From positions 62,001 to 126,000 of the forward strand of contig DYIL01000001.1 in the NCBI GenBank assembly GCA_020723665.1: 64,000 bases of DNA. The letters run 5' to 3'. This DNA is from Methyloversatilis universalis. Lineage in GTDB: Bacteria; Pseudomonadota; Gammaproteobacteria; Methylococcales; Methylococcaceae. Position numbers and translations under genes: made by a program. The stretch's first letter is position 1, and each line of letters starts with the position of its first letter. The notes below the pieces were generated by a model, which did no database searches, was not told the DNA's origin, and worked only from the letters and a program-made list of their open reading frames with translations. Below, piece by piece: positions 55,957 through 63,394 of the stretch.

Positions 55957-56754
55957 CTAGTGGTGCTTGTACCATCCGACCTCCTTGATGTCGTTCCACG
56001 CCGTTGTTTGATGGCAGAGGTAACACTGGTTCACCTGTGCATGCGGTTTTCCGGCTACCCTTTGCGACACCATCCGGAAATGCTCCATATAGTGGCTCGG
56101 CGGAGCCTGGTGACACTGCGCGCAGTCCAGCGACCGGGCCGAAGGATGCCGGAACTCGGCAATGGTCCACCGCGCCGTCCCGTGACACAGAGCGCAGTCC
56201 TCACCGAACAGCCGGAAATGACGGTCCTCATTCGCGTGACAGGTCGCGCACCGTAGCACTGCCTCCTCGGGCGTCAGGCTTGGCACACCTGCAGAGCCGT
56301 GCTCGGCTTTGCCCTGTTCCTCGATCCAGTGCAGCAGTTGCACATGAATTCCGCTGCCCGGTTCACGACTCGCCTTCTCTGCATCCGCAAGCTGCTGGAG
56401 ACCGATTCGTGCCAGGGCCGTATGGACCATATTTGTAGGACGCTGGTTGACGCCCTGGTGTTCAACATGACACTCCCGGCAGTTCGTGATGTCGGCATGA
56501 AATGCCGTCGGTTGGCGTTGCAGCAATGACGTATTGTTTGCGTGGCAGGCAATACACTTGACGGCATCGACGCCAGTGACGGACGTGTGGCAGGCTACGC
56601 ATGTGGCTTCGAGCGAGGCATGCGCGGCGGAGAGTGCTCCGGGGCTCGCCAGCCGCTGCCACGTTTCCGCTCGCTTCCAGTGTGAGAGGCTTCCCCAGGC
56701 AACGTGGATGAGGAGAGCCACGCCCAGGATCAGCGCGATCCATACCCATCTCAT
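55957..56754 (-). CDS. Membrane-anchored seven-heme cytochrome c
   Basis: From the ATG at 56752-56754 the protein has 265 residues: an uncleaved or signal helix (WIALILGVALLIHVAW, 5-20) and a periplasmic domain with seven CxxCH sites (CVACH, CIACH, CRECH, CATCH, CALCH, CAQCH, CYLCH). A longer open frame upstream belongs to the neighbouring gene in another frame. The heme spacing suggests a NapC-unrelated, cytochrome c7/NrfB-like wire. It overlaps the membrane cytochrome b gene by 4 nt. It is the likely periplasmic exit of the electron chain. Confidence 0.88.
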   Translation of the reverse strand: MRWVWIALILGVALLIHVAWGSLSHWKRAETWQRLASPGALSAAHASLEATCVACHTSVTGVDAVKCIACHANNTSLLQRQPTAFHADITNCRECHVEHQGVNQRPTNMVHTALARIGLQQLADAEKASREPGSGIHVQLLHWIEEQGKAEHGSAGVPSLTPEEAVLRCATCHANEDRHFRLFGEDCALCHGTARWTIAEFRHPSARSLDCAQCHQAPPSHYMEHFRMVSQRVAGKPHAQVNQCYLCHQTTAWNDIKEVGWYKHH

Positions 56755-57506
56755 GCAAACCACCTCAGGCCGAAATGAATGGCCGCCCAGACATGGAGGG
56801 CCAGCAAGCCGTATAGGATGAAACTGATGACGATGTGGAGCCTGCGCCAGCGGGCGAACCAGCGGTTGAAGCTCTCGTGGATCTCGATAGCGTACTCCAG
56901 GTCGGCCATGGCATCGGACAGGCGCAACGCCCGGACGGGGGCGGGCAGTGCCCCCGTTCCCGAGGATGTGACGAAGAACCCCGCCGCCAGGCGCGCCCAG
57001 AATCCCGCCAGGTGGTACAAGACCGAGGTCTGCTCGGGGTGGGCAGCCAGCTCGCCGGCCGTCTCCCGGTAGACCGACTCCAGCCGGGTCAGCAGTTCGC
57101 GTTTCTCGCGGATGCTCTGCGAGCACTGACTCAACAGGTAGCGGCCGGTGAATCCACTCAGAACCACGACAAGTGTCATGGCCGTGAGAGCGATACCCAG
57201 AGGGCTGTGGAACTTGTGCCCGGTATGCAAGAGGACCAGGATCGGCCCGAGGATGCCGGCGTAAATGTGCCAGGCCAGGAGCGTCCGCATTGACACCCGG
57301 TCGGTCACCCACCTCTTCAGCGGCGCGACGCGCTTGACAAGCAGGTAGGCGAGCGGCACGAGCATGAGCGTGGCGCCCGAGACGCCGAGCATCCCGCCCC
57401 ACAGGCTGCCTGCGAACCGGGGGGAGCGGTGAATGAAAAAGCCCAGCCAGAGGATAAGCATCAAGACGACCAACCCTGAGGCCACGACGCGGTCACGTTC
57501 CTTCAT
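56751..57506 (-). CDS. Ferric-reductase-like two-heme-b membrane protein
   Basis: The 251 residues contain about five to six helices. Two contain a pair of histidines 14 apart, H80/H94 (WHIYAGILGPILVLLH) and H224/H238 (LHIVISFILYGLLALH), the geometry for two stacked hemes b across the membrane, as in ferric reductase, NOX and YedZ-type proteins. H97 and H244 are extra candidates. A long charged loop (about 128-165) faces one side. It sits between the seven-heme cytochrome c and flavoprotein genes and should pass electrons from one to the other. Confidence 0.82.
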   Translation of the reverse strand: MKERDRVVASGLVVLMLILWLGFFIHRSPRFAGSLWGGMLGVSGATLMLVPLAYLLVKRVAPLKRWVTDRVSMRTLLAWHIYAGILGPILVLLHTGHKFHSPLGIALTAMTLVVVLSGFTGRYLLSQCSQSIREKRELLTRLESVYRETAGELAAHPEQTSVLYHLAGFWARLAAGFFVTSSGTGALPAPVRALRLSDAMADLEYAIEIHESFNRWFARWRRLHIVISFILYGLLALHVWAAIHFGLRWFA

Positions 57507-57509
57507 CGG

Positions 57510-59372
57510 TCAGGCCTCCACCGTCACGTTGCCCGTGGACTTGGCTTGGCAGGCCAGGATGATGCCCTGCGCCTTGTCGCCGGCCTCCAGGCCGTCCTCG
57601 ACGGCCATGCTCACCTGGCCGGACAGCAGCTTTACCCGGCAGATCCCGCAGATGCCTGCGCGGCAAGAGTTGTCGATCTCGACGCCGATCTCGTCCGCGA
57701 CATCCAGTATGGGCTTATCGGGCGGCAACGGCGCCGACTTGTCCGACAGGGCGAAGGTGACCGTGGGGATGGCCACCCGGGCAGCCTTCTCTTCCGCCCC
57801 AACCGGGAGTTCGGCCGGCGGCCTCGTCGGCTCCGGCTTGCCCAGGGCCGGGCCGAACGCCTCGGTCTTGACCCGCTCCTTGAGCACGCCGAGTTCGGCC
57901 AGTATCTTCTTGACCGCTTCCATCATTGGTACGGGGCCGCAGATGTGCACATAACGCGATGCGAGATCTGGAACGGACTGGCTGATCAGTTCCTTGGTGA
58001 TCCGGCCCGTCGGCCCCTTCCAGTCGGTCCCCTCGGGACGCGACACGGTGACAACCACGCGGAGGTTCGGGTGGCGGCGCTGAAGGTACTCCAACTCCTC
58101 GCGGAAGATGATGTCGCGGGGGGTCTTGCAACCGAAGATCAGGAAGATATCCCCCGGCCAGGCGCGGTCGGTCAGGTAGCGAAGGACGCTCATCAGCGGC
58201 GTGATGCCCACGCCGCCGCCGATGAGGAGGATGCACCGGCACTCCCGCCCGGTGAAAATGAAGGAACCTGAAGGGCCGGAAAACTCGAGCAGGTCCCCCT
58301 CCTGAACGCGGGCGTGGAGGAAGTCCGAAACCACTCCCCCCTCTTCGTGCTTGACAGTGAGCTCCGCGTGGTCGCGCTGCGTCGGCGAGGAAGCGATGGT
58401 GTAGCTGCGCTTCACCGGCTTGCCGTCCGGGATCACCGTGACGGTGAGGAACTGCCCCGGCAGATGGGTGAACGGCAGCACGCCGCCGAGGGGGTTCATG
58501 AGCCGGAATGTCTTCACGTCCGGCGTTTCCTGGAAGATCCGGCCCACGCGCAGTTTGCCCGACCATTTATCCGGTTTTGCAGGGGCGAGCGCCCCATCGG
58601 CCAAGGGAACGGGGGAAGCCGGCGCCGGTGCGGCAACCGCAACAGCCCCGGCTGTCGGCGCGAGAGGGGCGCCACCCGTCAGGCCCTGAAGCAGTTGCGC
58701 GGCCCGCCGCATCTTGTGGAAATACGTCCATGAGACGGCCACCGTGAATGCCAGCAAGATCGCTATGACGAAGACGTGGAACTTGGGCAAGCCGAACAGG
58801 CCGTGTGGCGGCGTGCTCGCGTCCGGAGGGAGGAGGTTCATCTCCCGTTTGAACCACTCCAGAGCGATGCTGCGCGGCGTCCTGCCCTCGGTCAGGGCAC
58901 GGTGGGCAGCCAGACCGCTCTCAAACTGCGCCAGCCCTTGCCGCACGCGCGCCGTCGCCTCCTCGATGGCGGCAAAGTCGTCGCGGGCTGCCGACTTCGA
59001 TAGTGCCTCCGAACCCTCGGACAGAAGTCCCATCCCTACTTTCATCCGCTCGTGGGCCCGTTGCTGGAGCTCGTTACGTTGCTCGGACGGCAGATCTGAA
59101 GGGAGCGCCATGAGCGACGGGTATAACTCCTTTGGCGGGGGCACCCCCATCTCCCGCATCATTTCGCCCATCTCGCGCGCCACTCTTGAATCAGCAGGTT
59201 GCGAGGCACCTGGCCCTGTCTGCGTTTGACTGGGATGATGGGCTTCGTGCCCGCCGGGCGACATCTGACCCGAACTCGAAACCGCAAAGGCCAATCCCAG
59301 ACATACCGCCGCCACACGAAGAGTGACACTGAGGCGTGAAAACATTCCGGAGCGGCAATGCCCGTTACCCAT
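57510..59372 (-). CDS. Membrane-bound FAD/NAD(P)H reductase fused to 2Fe-2S ferredoxin
   Basis: Start at the ATG at 59370-59372 with GGAG 8 nt before; a frame 8 codons longer has a poorer site. The 620 residues have a signal-like helix, a periplasmic helical segment (about 60-180), a helix (about 200-217), an Ala/Pro linker, then FAD (RSYTIASSP about 322-330) and NAD(P) (GGGVGITPLMS about 385-395, CGP about 479) domains. A plant-type 2Fe-2S domain with C570, C575, C578 and C608 (CRAGICGIC) ends it. The reductase half is cytoplasmic; the odd N-terminal periplasmic domain has no match I know. It is the first gene of the electron-transfer unit. Confidence 0.9.
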   Translation of the reverse strand: MGNGHCRSGMFSRLSVTLRVAAVCLGLAFAVSSSGQMSPGGHEAHHPSQTQTGPGASQPADSRVAREMGEMMREMGVPPPKELYPSLMALPSDLPSEQRNELQQRAHERMKVGMGLLSEGSEALSKSAARDDFAAIEEATARVRQGLAQFESGLAAHRALTEGRTPRSIALEWFKREMNLLPPDASTPPHGLFGLPKFHVFVIAILLAFTVAVSWTYFHKMRRAAQLLQGLTGGAPLAPTAGAVAVAAPAPASPVPLADGALAPAKPDKWSGKLRVGRIFQETPDVKTFRLMNPLGGVLPFTHLPGQFLTVTVIPDGKPVKRSYTIASSPTQRDHAELTVKHEEGGVVSDFLHARVQEGDLLEFSGPSGSFIFTGRECRCILLIGGGVGITPLMSVLRYLTDRAWPGDIFLIFGCKTPRDIIFREELEYLQRRHPNLRVVVTVSRPEGTDWKGPTGRITKELISQSVPDLASRYVHICGPVPMMEAVKKILAELGVLKERVKTEAFGPALGKPEPTRPPAELPVGAEEKAARVAIPTVTFALSDKSAPLPPDKPILDVADEIGVEIDNSCRAGICGICRVKLLSGQVSMAVEDGLEAGDKAQGIILACQAKSTGNVTVEA

Positions 59373-59601
59373 GCGAAGATCTCCTGTGCTTTTCACCTAT
59401 CCCTCGTCCCAGTGCCCGCGCTTGGCATTCCTGATGGCATGCTGGGGTATGAGTCAGAATGCGCTTTACCGGCTCGGCTTCCGTGACTAAGGCGATCAGC
59501 CCGAAAAATGGGACGCTGCCCTTTCTCGTTCTGGCGCCGGCGGCAACCCGATATTTGGAGCCGGTCACGGTACCGCAGGCCCCCAGAAAAGTGATCTTCA
59601 T
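59365..59601 (-). pseudogene. Truncated copy of the MBL/beta-CASP hydrolase gene
   Basis: The first 22 codons match the intact gene at 47762-49156: MKITFLGACGTVTGSKYRV against MEITFLGACGTVTGSKYLV, at DNA level about 59536-59601 against 49091-49156. After that the frame runs on in unrelated sequence (TRKGSVPFFGLIALV) to 59365. The catalytic HxHxDH region is absent. It lies directly after the intact decarboxylase gene, mirroring the junction at 49.2 kb. Confidence 0.85.
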
Positions 59602-59615
59602 GCTGGAGCCCTTCA

Positions 59616-60191
59616 TCAATCGGTTGCCGTTTGGTCTTTTGGCGAGGGTGTCAGAGTGCAAAACCCCTGCGGTTCCACACCCAGCGCGGCGTTGAACTTG
59701 CTGGACAGGTTTTGAAAGGCGATCAGGCCGGTCAGTTCGATGATGGCGTCGTCGGCGAAATGGGCTCGAAGCCGTTCGAAGTGAGCCGACGTGGGCTGCC
59801 GGGCCGAATCGGTGACCGCCTCGGCATAGGCCAGCGCCGCCTTCTCCCGCTCGCTGAACGAAGGGCTGGCCTCGAACTCCGAAAGCGCCGCGAGCTTTTC
59901 GGGTTCGATCCCGCGCCGCAGCCCCACTGCGGAGTTGAGGTCGACGCAAAAGGCGCAGCCGTTGATCTGCGAGACGCGCACGGTAATGAGCGTGCGCAAG
60001 GCCGGCTCCAAGGGTGAAGACCGCCGGTCGAAGGCGCCGTAGAGCAGCGCCAAAGCGGCGAACACCTTGGGCGTGAGAGCCCACAGCCGGGCCGATTCCA
60101 GGACGGCCCCGTAGCGGCGCTTCTGATTCCAGAAGAACAGTCGCACATACCAGGGAAAACGATGGTCGGGCGGGATCTTTAGGATGGACAT
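59616..60191 (-). CDS. Carboxymuconolactone decarboxylase (AhpD-like) family protein
   Basis: Start at the ATG at 60189-60191 with GGAGG 8 nt before. The 191 residues have the AhpD fold signature ITVRVSQINGCAFCVDLNSA with the CxxC pair, and ADDAIIELTGLIAFQNLSSK at the C-terminus. Relatives are peroxidase-like or decarboxylase-like. The residue after the CxxC, usually His in peroxidase-type members, is Asn here (CVDLN). It overlaps a decayed methyltransferase fragment upstream by 13 nt. Confidence 0.9.
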   Translation of the reverse strand: MSILKIPPDHRFPWYVRLFFWNQKRRYGAVLESARLWALTPKVFAALALLYGAFDRRSSPLEPALRTLITVRVSQINGCAFCVDLNSAVGLRRGIEPEKLAALSEFEASPSFSEREKAALAYAEAVTDSARQPTSAHFERLRAHFADDAIIELTGLIAFQNLSSKFNAALGVEPQGFCTLTPSPKDQTATD

Positions 60192-60385
60192 TGTTCGGCC
60201 TCCTTTTTCCACGGATCGACGGGTTTGCAGGCCCGATCCAGGGAAAGCGTTCCGGCGATGGTGGTGTAGCGGGCGGTCTCCTCGATCCGAGACTTCTTCG
60301 AATCAGCGCACGACGTCGAACCAGTGCACGACCGACGAGGCGCAATAGGTAGACCCATCGTGCGGTCTTCCGAAACATCGGCCAC
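60179..60385 (-). pseudogene. Decayed fragment of the SAM methyltransferase gene
   Basis: The last part of the frame, EETARYTTIAGTLSLDRACK, is a near copy of the methyltransferase C-terminus at 63395 (EETGRYTTIAGTLSLHRARK). Further upstream the DNA still aligns with codons around GRPHNGFTYFVSWIVRCFEE, but in another frame and with a deletion of some 50 bases. The SAM-binding domain is missing. It begins one base after the copB stop, so the insertion ended there. Confidence 0.8.
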
Positions 60386-61123
60386 TTAAAACCAAAAACG
60401 AATGCCGGCCACGAACGCCGGGGTGTCGAACTCCTCTCCCGCCGCTCGCGCCAAAGCGGCCGTCCGACCCACTTTCCGTTCCCAGACGAAGCCGATATAA
60501 GGCGCGAACTCGCGCCTGATCTCGTATCGGAGCCTAAGCCCGAGCTCGACGTCGCTCAGCCCGGGGCCCACGCCCACTTCCTTCACTTCCTGGACGGCGA
60601 AATTCAGCTCGAAGGAGGGCGTCAGGATCAGCTTCTGCGCCAGAAGGAGTTGGTATTCCACCTCCAGGCGTGCGGACACATCGCCCTCTTCGCTGACGAA
60701 GAGGTCCGCATCCACCTCGTAGAAGTAGGGAGAGAGCCCATGCAGGGCGGCGACGGCATAGGCTCGCGAGGGATCGGGCTTCACGTCATAACGCGCCCCC
60801 AGCATCAGGTCCCAGAACGGGGAAATCAGGCGGCTGTAGCGCAGTTGCATTTCGCCGCGGTCCACGGCGCCTTGGGTGGGGGCATCGCCCTGGGTCTTGA
60901 AAAACAACCGGTGGTAGTCTCCACCGATCCAGCCCCGGATATCCCAGCTGAGCGTGTCGCGCCCCTGGGTGGCCGCACGGTATTCGAACTGCTCCCCCTG
61001 GACGTAGCTGAAGATCCGACGGTCCATCCGATCATCCTGCGCGCGGGCCATCGGCGCAATGCTTCCCAGGCTTATCGCCCCAAGGACCAAGAACGACGGC
61101 CAGCGATCGTTTGTTTTCGTCAT
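60386..61123 (-). CDS. copB: Copper resistance protein B (outer-membrane CopB/PcoB)
   Basis: The 245 residues have a signal peptide (FLVLGAISLGSIAPMARA) and a small outer-membrane barrel of repeated strands: SWDIRGWIGGDYHRLFFKTQ, EMQLRYSRLISPFWDLMLGA, and the terminal AGIRFWF. These match CopB/PcoB. The N-terminal Met/His repeat of some CopB proteins is missing. It is coupled to copA by the one-base TGATG overlap and works with it in periplasmic copper tolerance. Confidence 0.94.
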   Translation of the reverse strand: MTKTNDRWPSFLVLGAISLGSIAPMARAQDDRMDRRIFSYVQGEQFEYRAATQGRDTLSWDIRGWIGGDYHRLFFKTQGDAPTQGAVDRGEMQLRYSRLISPFWDLMLGARYDVKPDPSRAYAVAALHGLSPYFYEVDADLFVSEEGDVSARLEVEYQLLLAQKLILTPSFELNFAVQEVKEVGVGPGLSDVELGLRLRYEIRREFAPYIGFVWERKVGRTAALARAAGEEFDTPAFVAGIRFWF

Positions 61124-63000
61124 CAGTAGCGCCGCTCCTCCGGGATCCTGGGCGGTTTCGTCGCCCGCTCATCGGCGGTCTGGTCGTTTTTGGCCACGAC
61201 GACCTTGCGGAACATGCCGGCCTCCATGTGATACAACAGGTGGCAGTGGAACGCCCACCCACCGGGCGCGTCGGCGGTCACGTCGAAGGAGATCCGCTCG
61301 GCGGGCTTGACGTTGATCACGTGCTTACGCGGCTGGTGGGGACCGGCGCCATTGACCAGCTCGCTCCATGTACCGTGCAGATGGATGGGATGGTTCATCA
61401 TGGTGTCGTTCACCAGGGTGAAGCGCACCCGCTCGCCATAGCGGAGCGGAATCGGCTCAGCCTCGGAGAACTTCTTGCCGTCGAACGACCACATGAAGCG
61501 CTCCATATTGCCGGTGAGGTGCAGCTCGATTTCCCGCCCCGGCTTGCGCTGGTCGTAGCCCGGCTCGCGGCTGCGCAGATCGGCGTAGAGCAGCACCCGG
61601 TGGTCGGGCGTGTTCTCGAGTCCGAGTCCAGGTTCGTGGAGCCGGCTCTTGGCCACCATGGCCACCATGGAATTGCCCGGCCCATGGTGGTCCGGACCGT
61701 GCACGAGTGGCTGCATGCCGTCCCCGGCCGGCGCGCCGTGTCCCATGGCCGCATGGTTCATGGGAGCCCCGGCCGGTGCGCCATGCCCCATGGCCTCGTG
61801 GTTCATGGGAGCCCCAGCCTTCATGCCCTTAGGGTCCATGTCCGCGCCGCCATGGTGCATCGCCGGAGCGCCGCCCGCCCCGTGGCCAGCGTGTGCGGTG
61901 CCGCTCCCTTGATCCGGCTTCGCGGCCTCGTGCCCCATGGCGCCGTGGTCCATGCCCATGTCCGCCATGGTAAGCACCGGCCGCGGGCGCCGCTCTGGAA
62001 GCGGCGCCGTCATCCCGGCGCGCGGCGCGAGCGTGCCGCGGGCATAGCCGCTGCGGTCCATCGCCTCGGCGAAGATCGTGAAGGCTCGATCCTCCTGGGG
62101 CTCGACAATCACGTCATAGGTTTCGGCCACCGCGATGCGGAACTCGTCCACTGGGACCGGCTCGATGTCCTGGCCGTCGGCTTGCACCACCATCATCTTC
62201 AACCCCGGAATCCGGACATCGAAGTAGGTCATCGCCGAGCCGTTGATGAACCGCAGCCGCACGCGCTCACCGGGCTTGAAGAGCGCGGTCCAGTTGGCCT
62301 TGGGCGGCTGTCCGTTGATGAGAAACGTGTAGGTGTAGCCGGTGACGTCCGAGAGGTCCGTGGGATCCATCCGCATCTCGCCCCAGGCGAGCCGATCGGC
62401 GATCGTCGGCCCCCAGCCCGTCGCGGCGGCGTCACGGAAGACATCGAAGACCGTGCGCTTCTGGAAATTGAAATAGCCGCTCAGCTTCTTGAGTCTGGCG
62501 AAAACCCGGTGCGGATCCTCATCGGTCCAGTCCGAGAGCATGACCACGTAGTCGCGGTCGTAGCGATAAGGCTCGGGTTGCGCCGGCACAATGATAATGG
62601 GGGCATACATGCCCGCCTGCTCCTGCAGATCGGAGTGGCTATGGTACCAATAGGTTCCGCTCTGCTTGACCGGGAAGCGGTAGGTAAAGGTCGCGCCCGG
62701 CGCGATGCCGGCGAAGCTGATTCCTGGCACCCCGTCCATGCCGGCGGGCAGGAGGATTCCATGCCAATGGATCGAGGTGGGCTCGTCGAGGCGGTTGGTC
62801 ACGCGCAGGGAGACGTCCTCGCCCTCGCGCCAGCGGAGCGTCGGCCCCGGCACGGACCCGTTGATCGCCGTGGCCATCCGAGGTTGCCCCGTGAGGTTGA
62901 TCGCCCTTTTGGCGATGACAAGGTCGTATTCGGCAGCGAACGCCAAGCCGCTCATGGCGCATGCCGCCAAGATTGCGAGAAATATGAATGCCTGTCGCAC
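61123..63000 (-). CDS. copA: Copper-resistance multicopper oxidase CopA/PcoA
   Basis: I start at the GTG at 62998-63000 (VRQAFIFLAILAACAMSG), 6 nt after GGAG; a longer open frame upstream has no signal. The 625 residues have a signal peptide and three cupredoxin domains with HWHG, HSHSD near the N-terminus, and HPIHLHG and HCHLLYHMEAGM at the C-terminus, the four copper sites. Before the last domain lies a Met/His-rich repeat (MNHEAMGHGAPAGAPMNHAA, about 430-480) that binds extra copper. It oxidises Cu+ in the periplasm. First gene of the copAB pair. Confidence 0.95.
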   Translation of the reverse strand: MRQAFIFLAILAACAMSGLAFAAEYDLVIAKRAINLTGQPRMATAINGSVPGPTLRWREGEDVSLRVTNRLDEPTSIHWHGILLPAGMDGVPGISFAGIAPGATFTYRFPVKQSGTYWYHSHSDLQEQAGMYAPIIIVPAQPEPYRYDRDYVVMLSDWTDEDPHRVFARLKKLSGYFNFQKRTVFDVFRDAAATGWGPTIADRLAWGEMRMDPTDLSDVTGYTYTFLINGQPPKANWTALFKPGERVRLRFINGSAMTYFDVRIPGLKMMVVQADGQDIEPVPVDEFRIAVAETYDVIVEPQEDRAFTIFAEAMDRSGYARGTLAPRAGMTAPLPERRPRPVLTMADMGMDHGAMGHEAAKPDQGSGTAHAGHGAGGAPAMHHGGADMDPKGMKAGAPMNHEAMGHGAPAGAPMNHAAMGHGAPAGDGMQPLVHGPDHHGPGNSMVAMVAKSRLHEPGLGLENTPDHRVLLYADLRSREPGYDQRKPGREIELHLTGNMERFMWSFDGKKFSEAEPIPLRYGERVRFTLVNDTMMNHPIHLHGTWSELVNGAGPHQPRKHVINVKPAERISFDVTADAPGGWAFHCHLLYHMEAGMFRKVVVAKNDQTADERATKPPRIPEERRY

Positions 63001-63394
63001 TACGCTCTCCACCGTCCAATGCCAGTAGATCCAGCACAAGCCAGATCTGCCGTCCTTCAAAAGCAAATCGGGTCGAATTGAACTGGGTGGACCCGTTCTG
63101 CCCGGTACAGGTTCCGTCGGTGATCCGAAGGCAAAGCCCCTGCCGGGCCGGGGGCACCTCTATAGCCGAATCCTCAGGCAACCTAGAAACATTCATGCCA
63201 GCGGACTCGGCAGGGCTTCTTCATAAAAATCAGAACCTTGTATGGCTATCCGGCGATCGGGAGGTGTGATCTGGTCGGTTACGTATAGCCGCAGGCGTCA
63301 CGGTCTGCCGGCACTGGATAAGCCTCCGAGTGCGTCAGAGGGTGTCGGAAAACGGCAGCTCATCCTGAGGAAAATGGTGCTGAGGAGGGGGGTT
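63001..63394. other. Intergenic region holding the copAB promoter
   Basis: About 390 bp between the methyltransferase gene and copA, both on the minus strand. No protein with coding character was seen. A sigma-54-like element is at 63184-63200, and an imperfect GC-rich inverted stretch (CCCCTGCCGGGCCGGGGG) is near 63137-63154. Confidence 0.5.
63184..63200 (-). promoter_or_regulatory. Weak sigma-54-like element upstream of copA
   Basis: On the minus strand TGGCATGAATGTTTCTA. It shares its first ten bases with the better candidate upstream of the TonB receptor (50492), but has TC at the -12 GC position. It lies about 185 bp upstream of the copA start. Confidence 0.3.

Noticed and set aside
61111-63081. 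Long open frame on the plus strand opposite copA
   Set aside because: It is antisense to a gene with clear multicopper oxidase motifs. Its composition (Arg, His, Gly, Pro-rich) is typical of a GC-rich shadow frame.
63001-63196. Short open frame upstream of and overlapping copA (starting 63196)
   Set aside because: It runs out of frame into copA and has no recognisable domain or convincing ribosome site.
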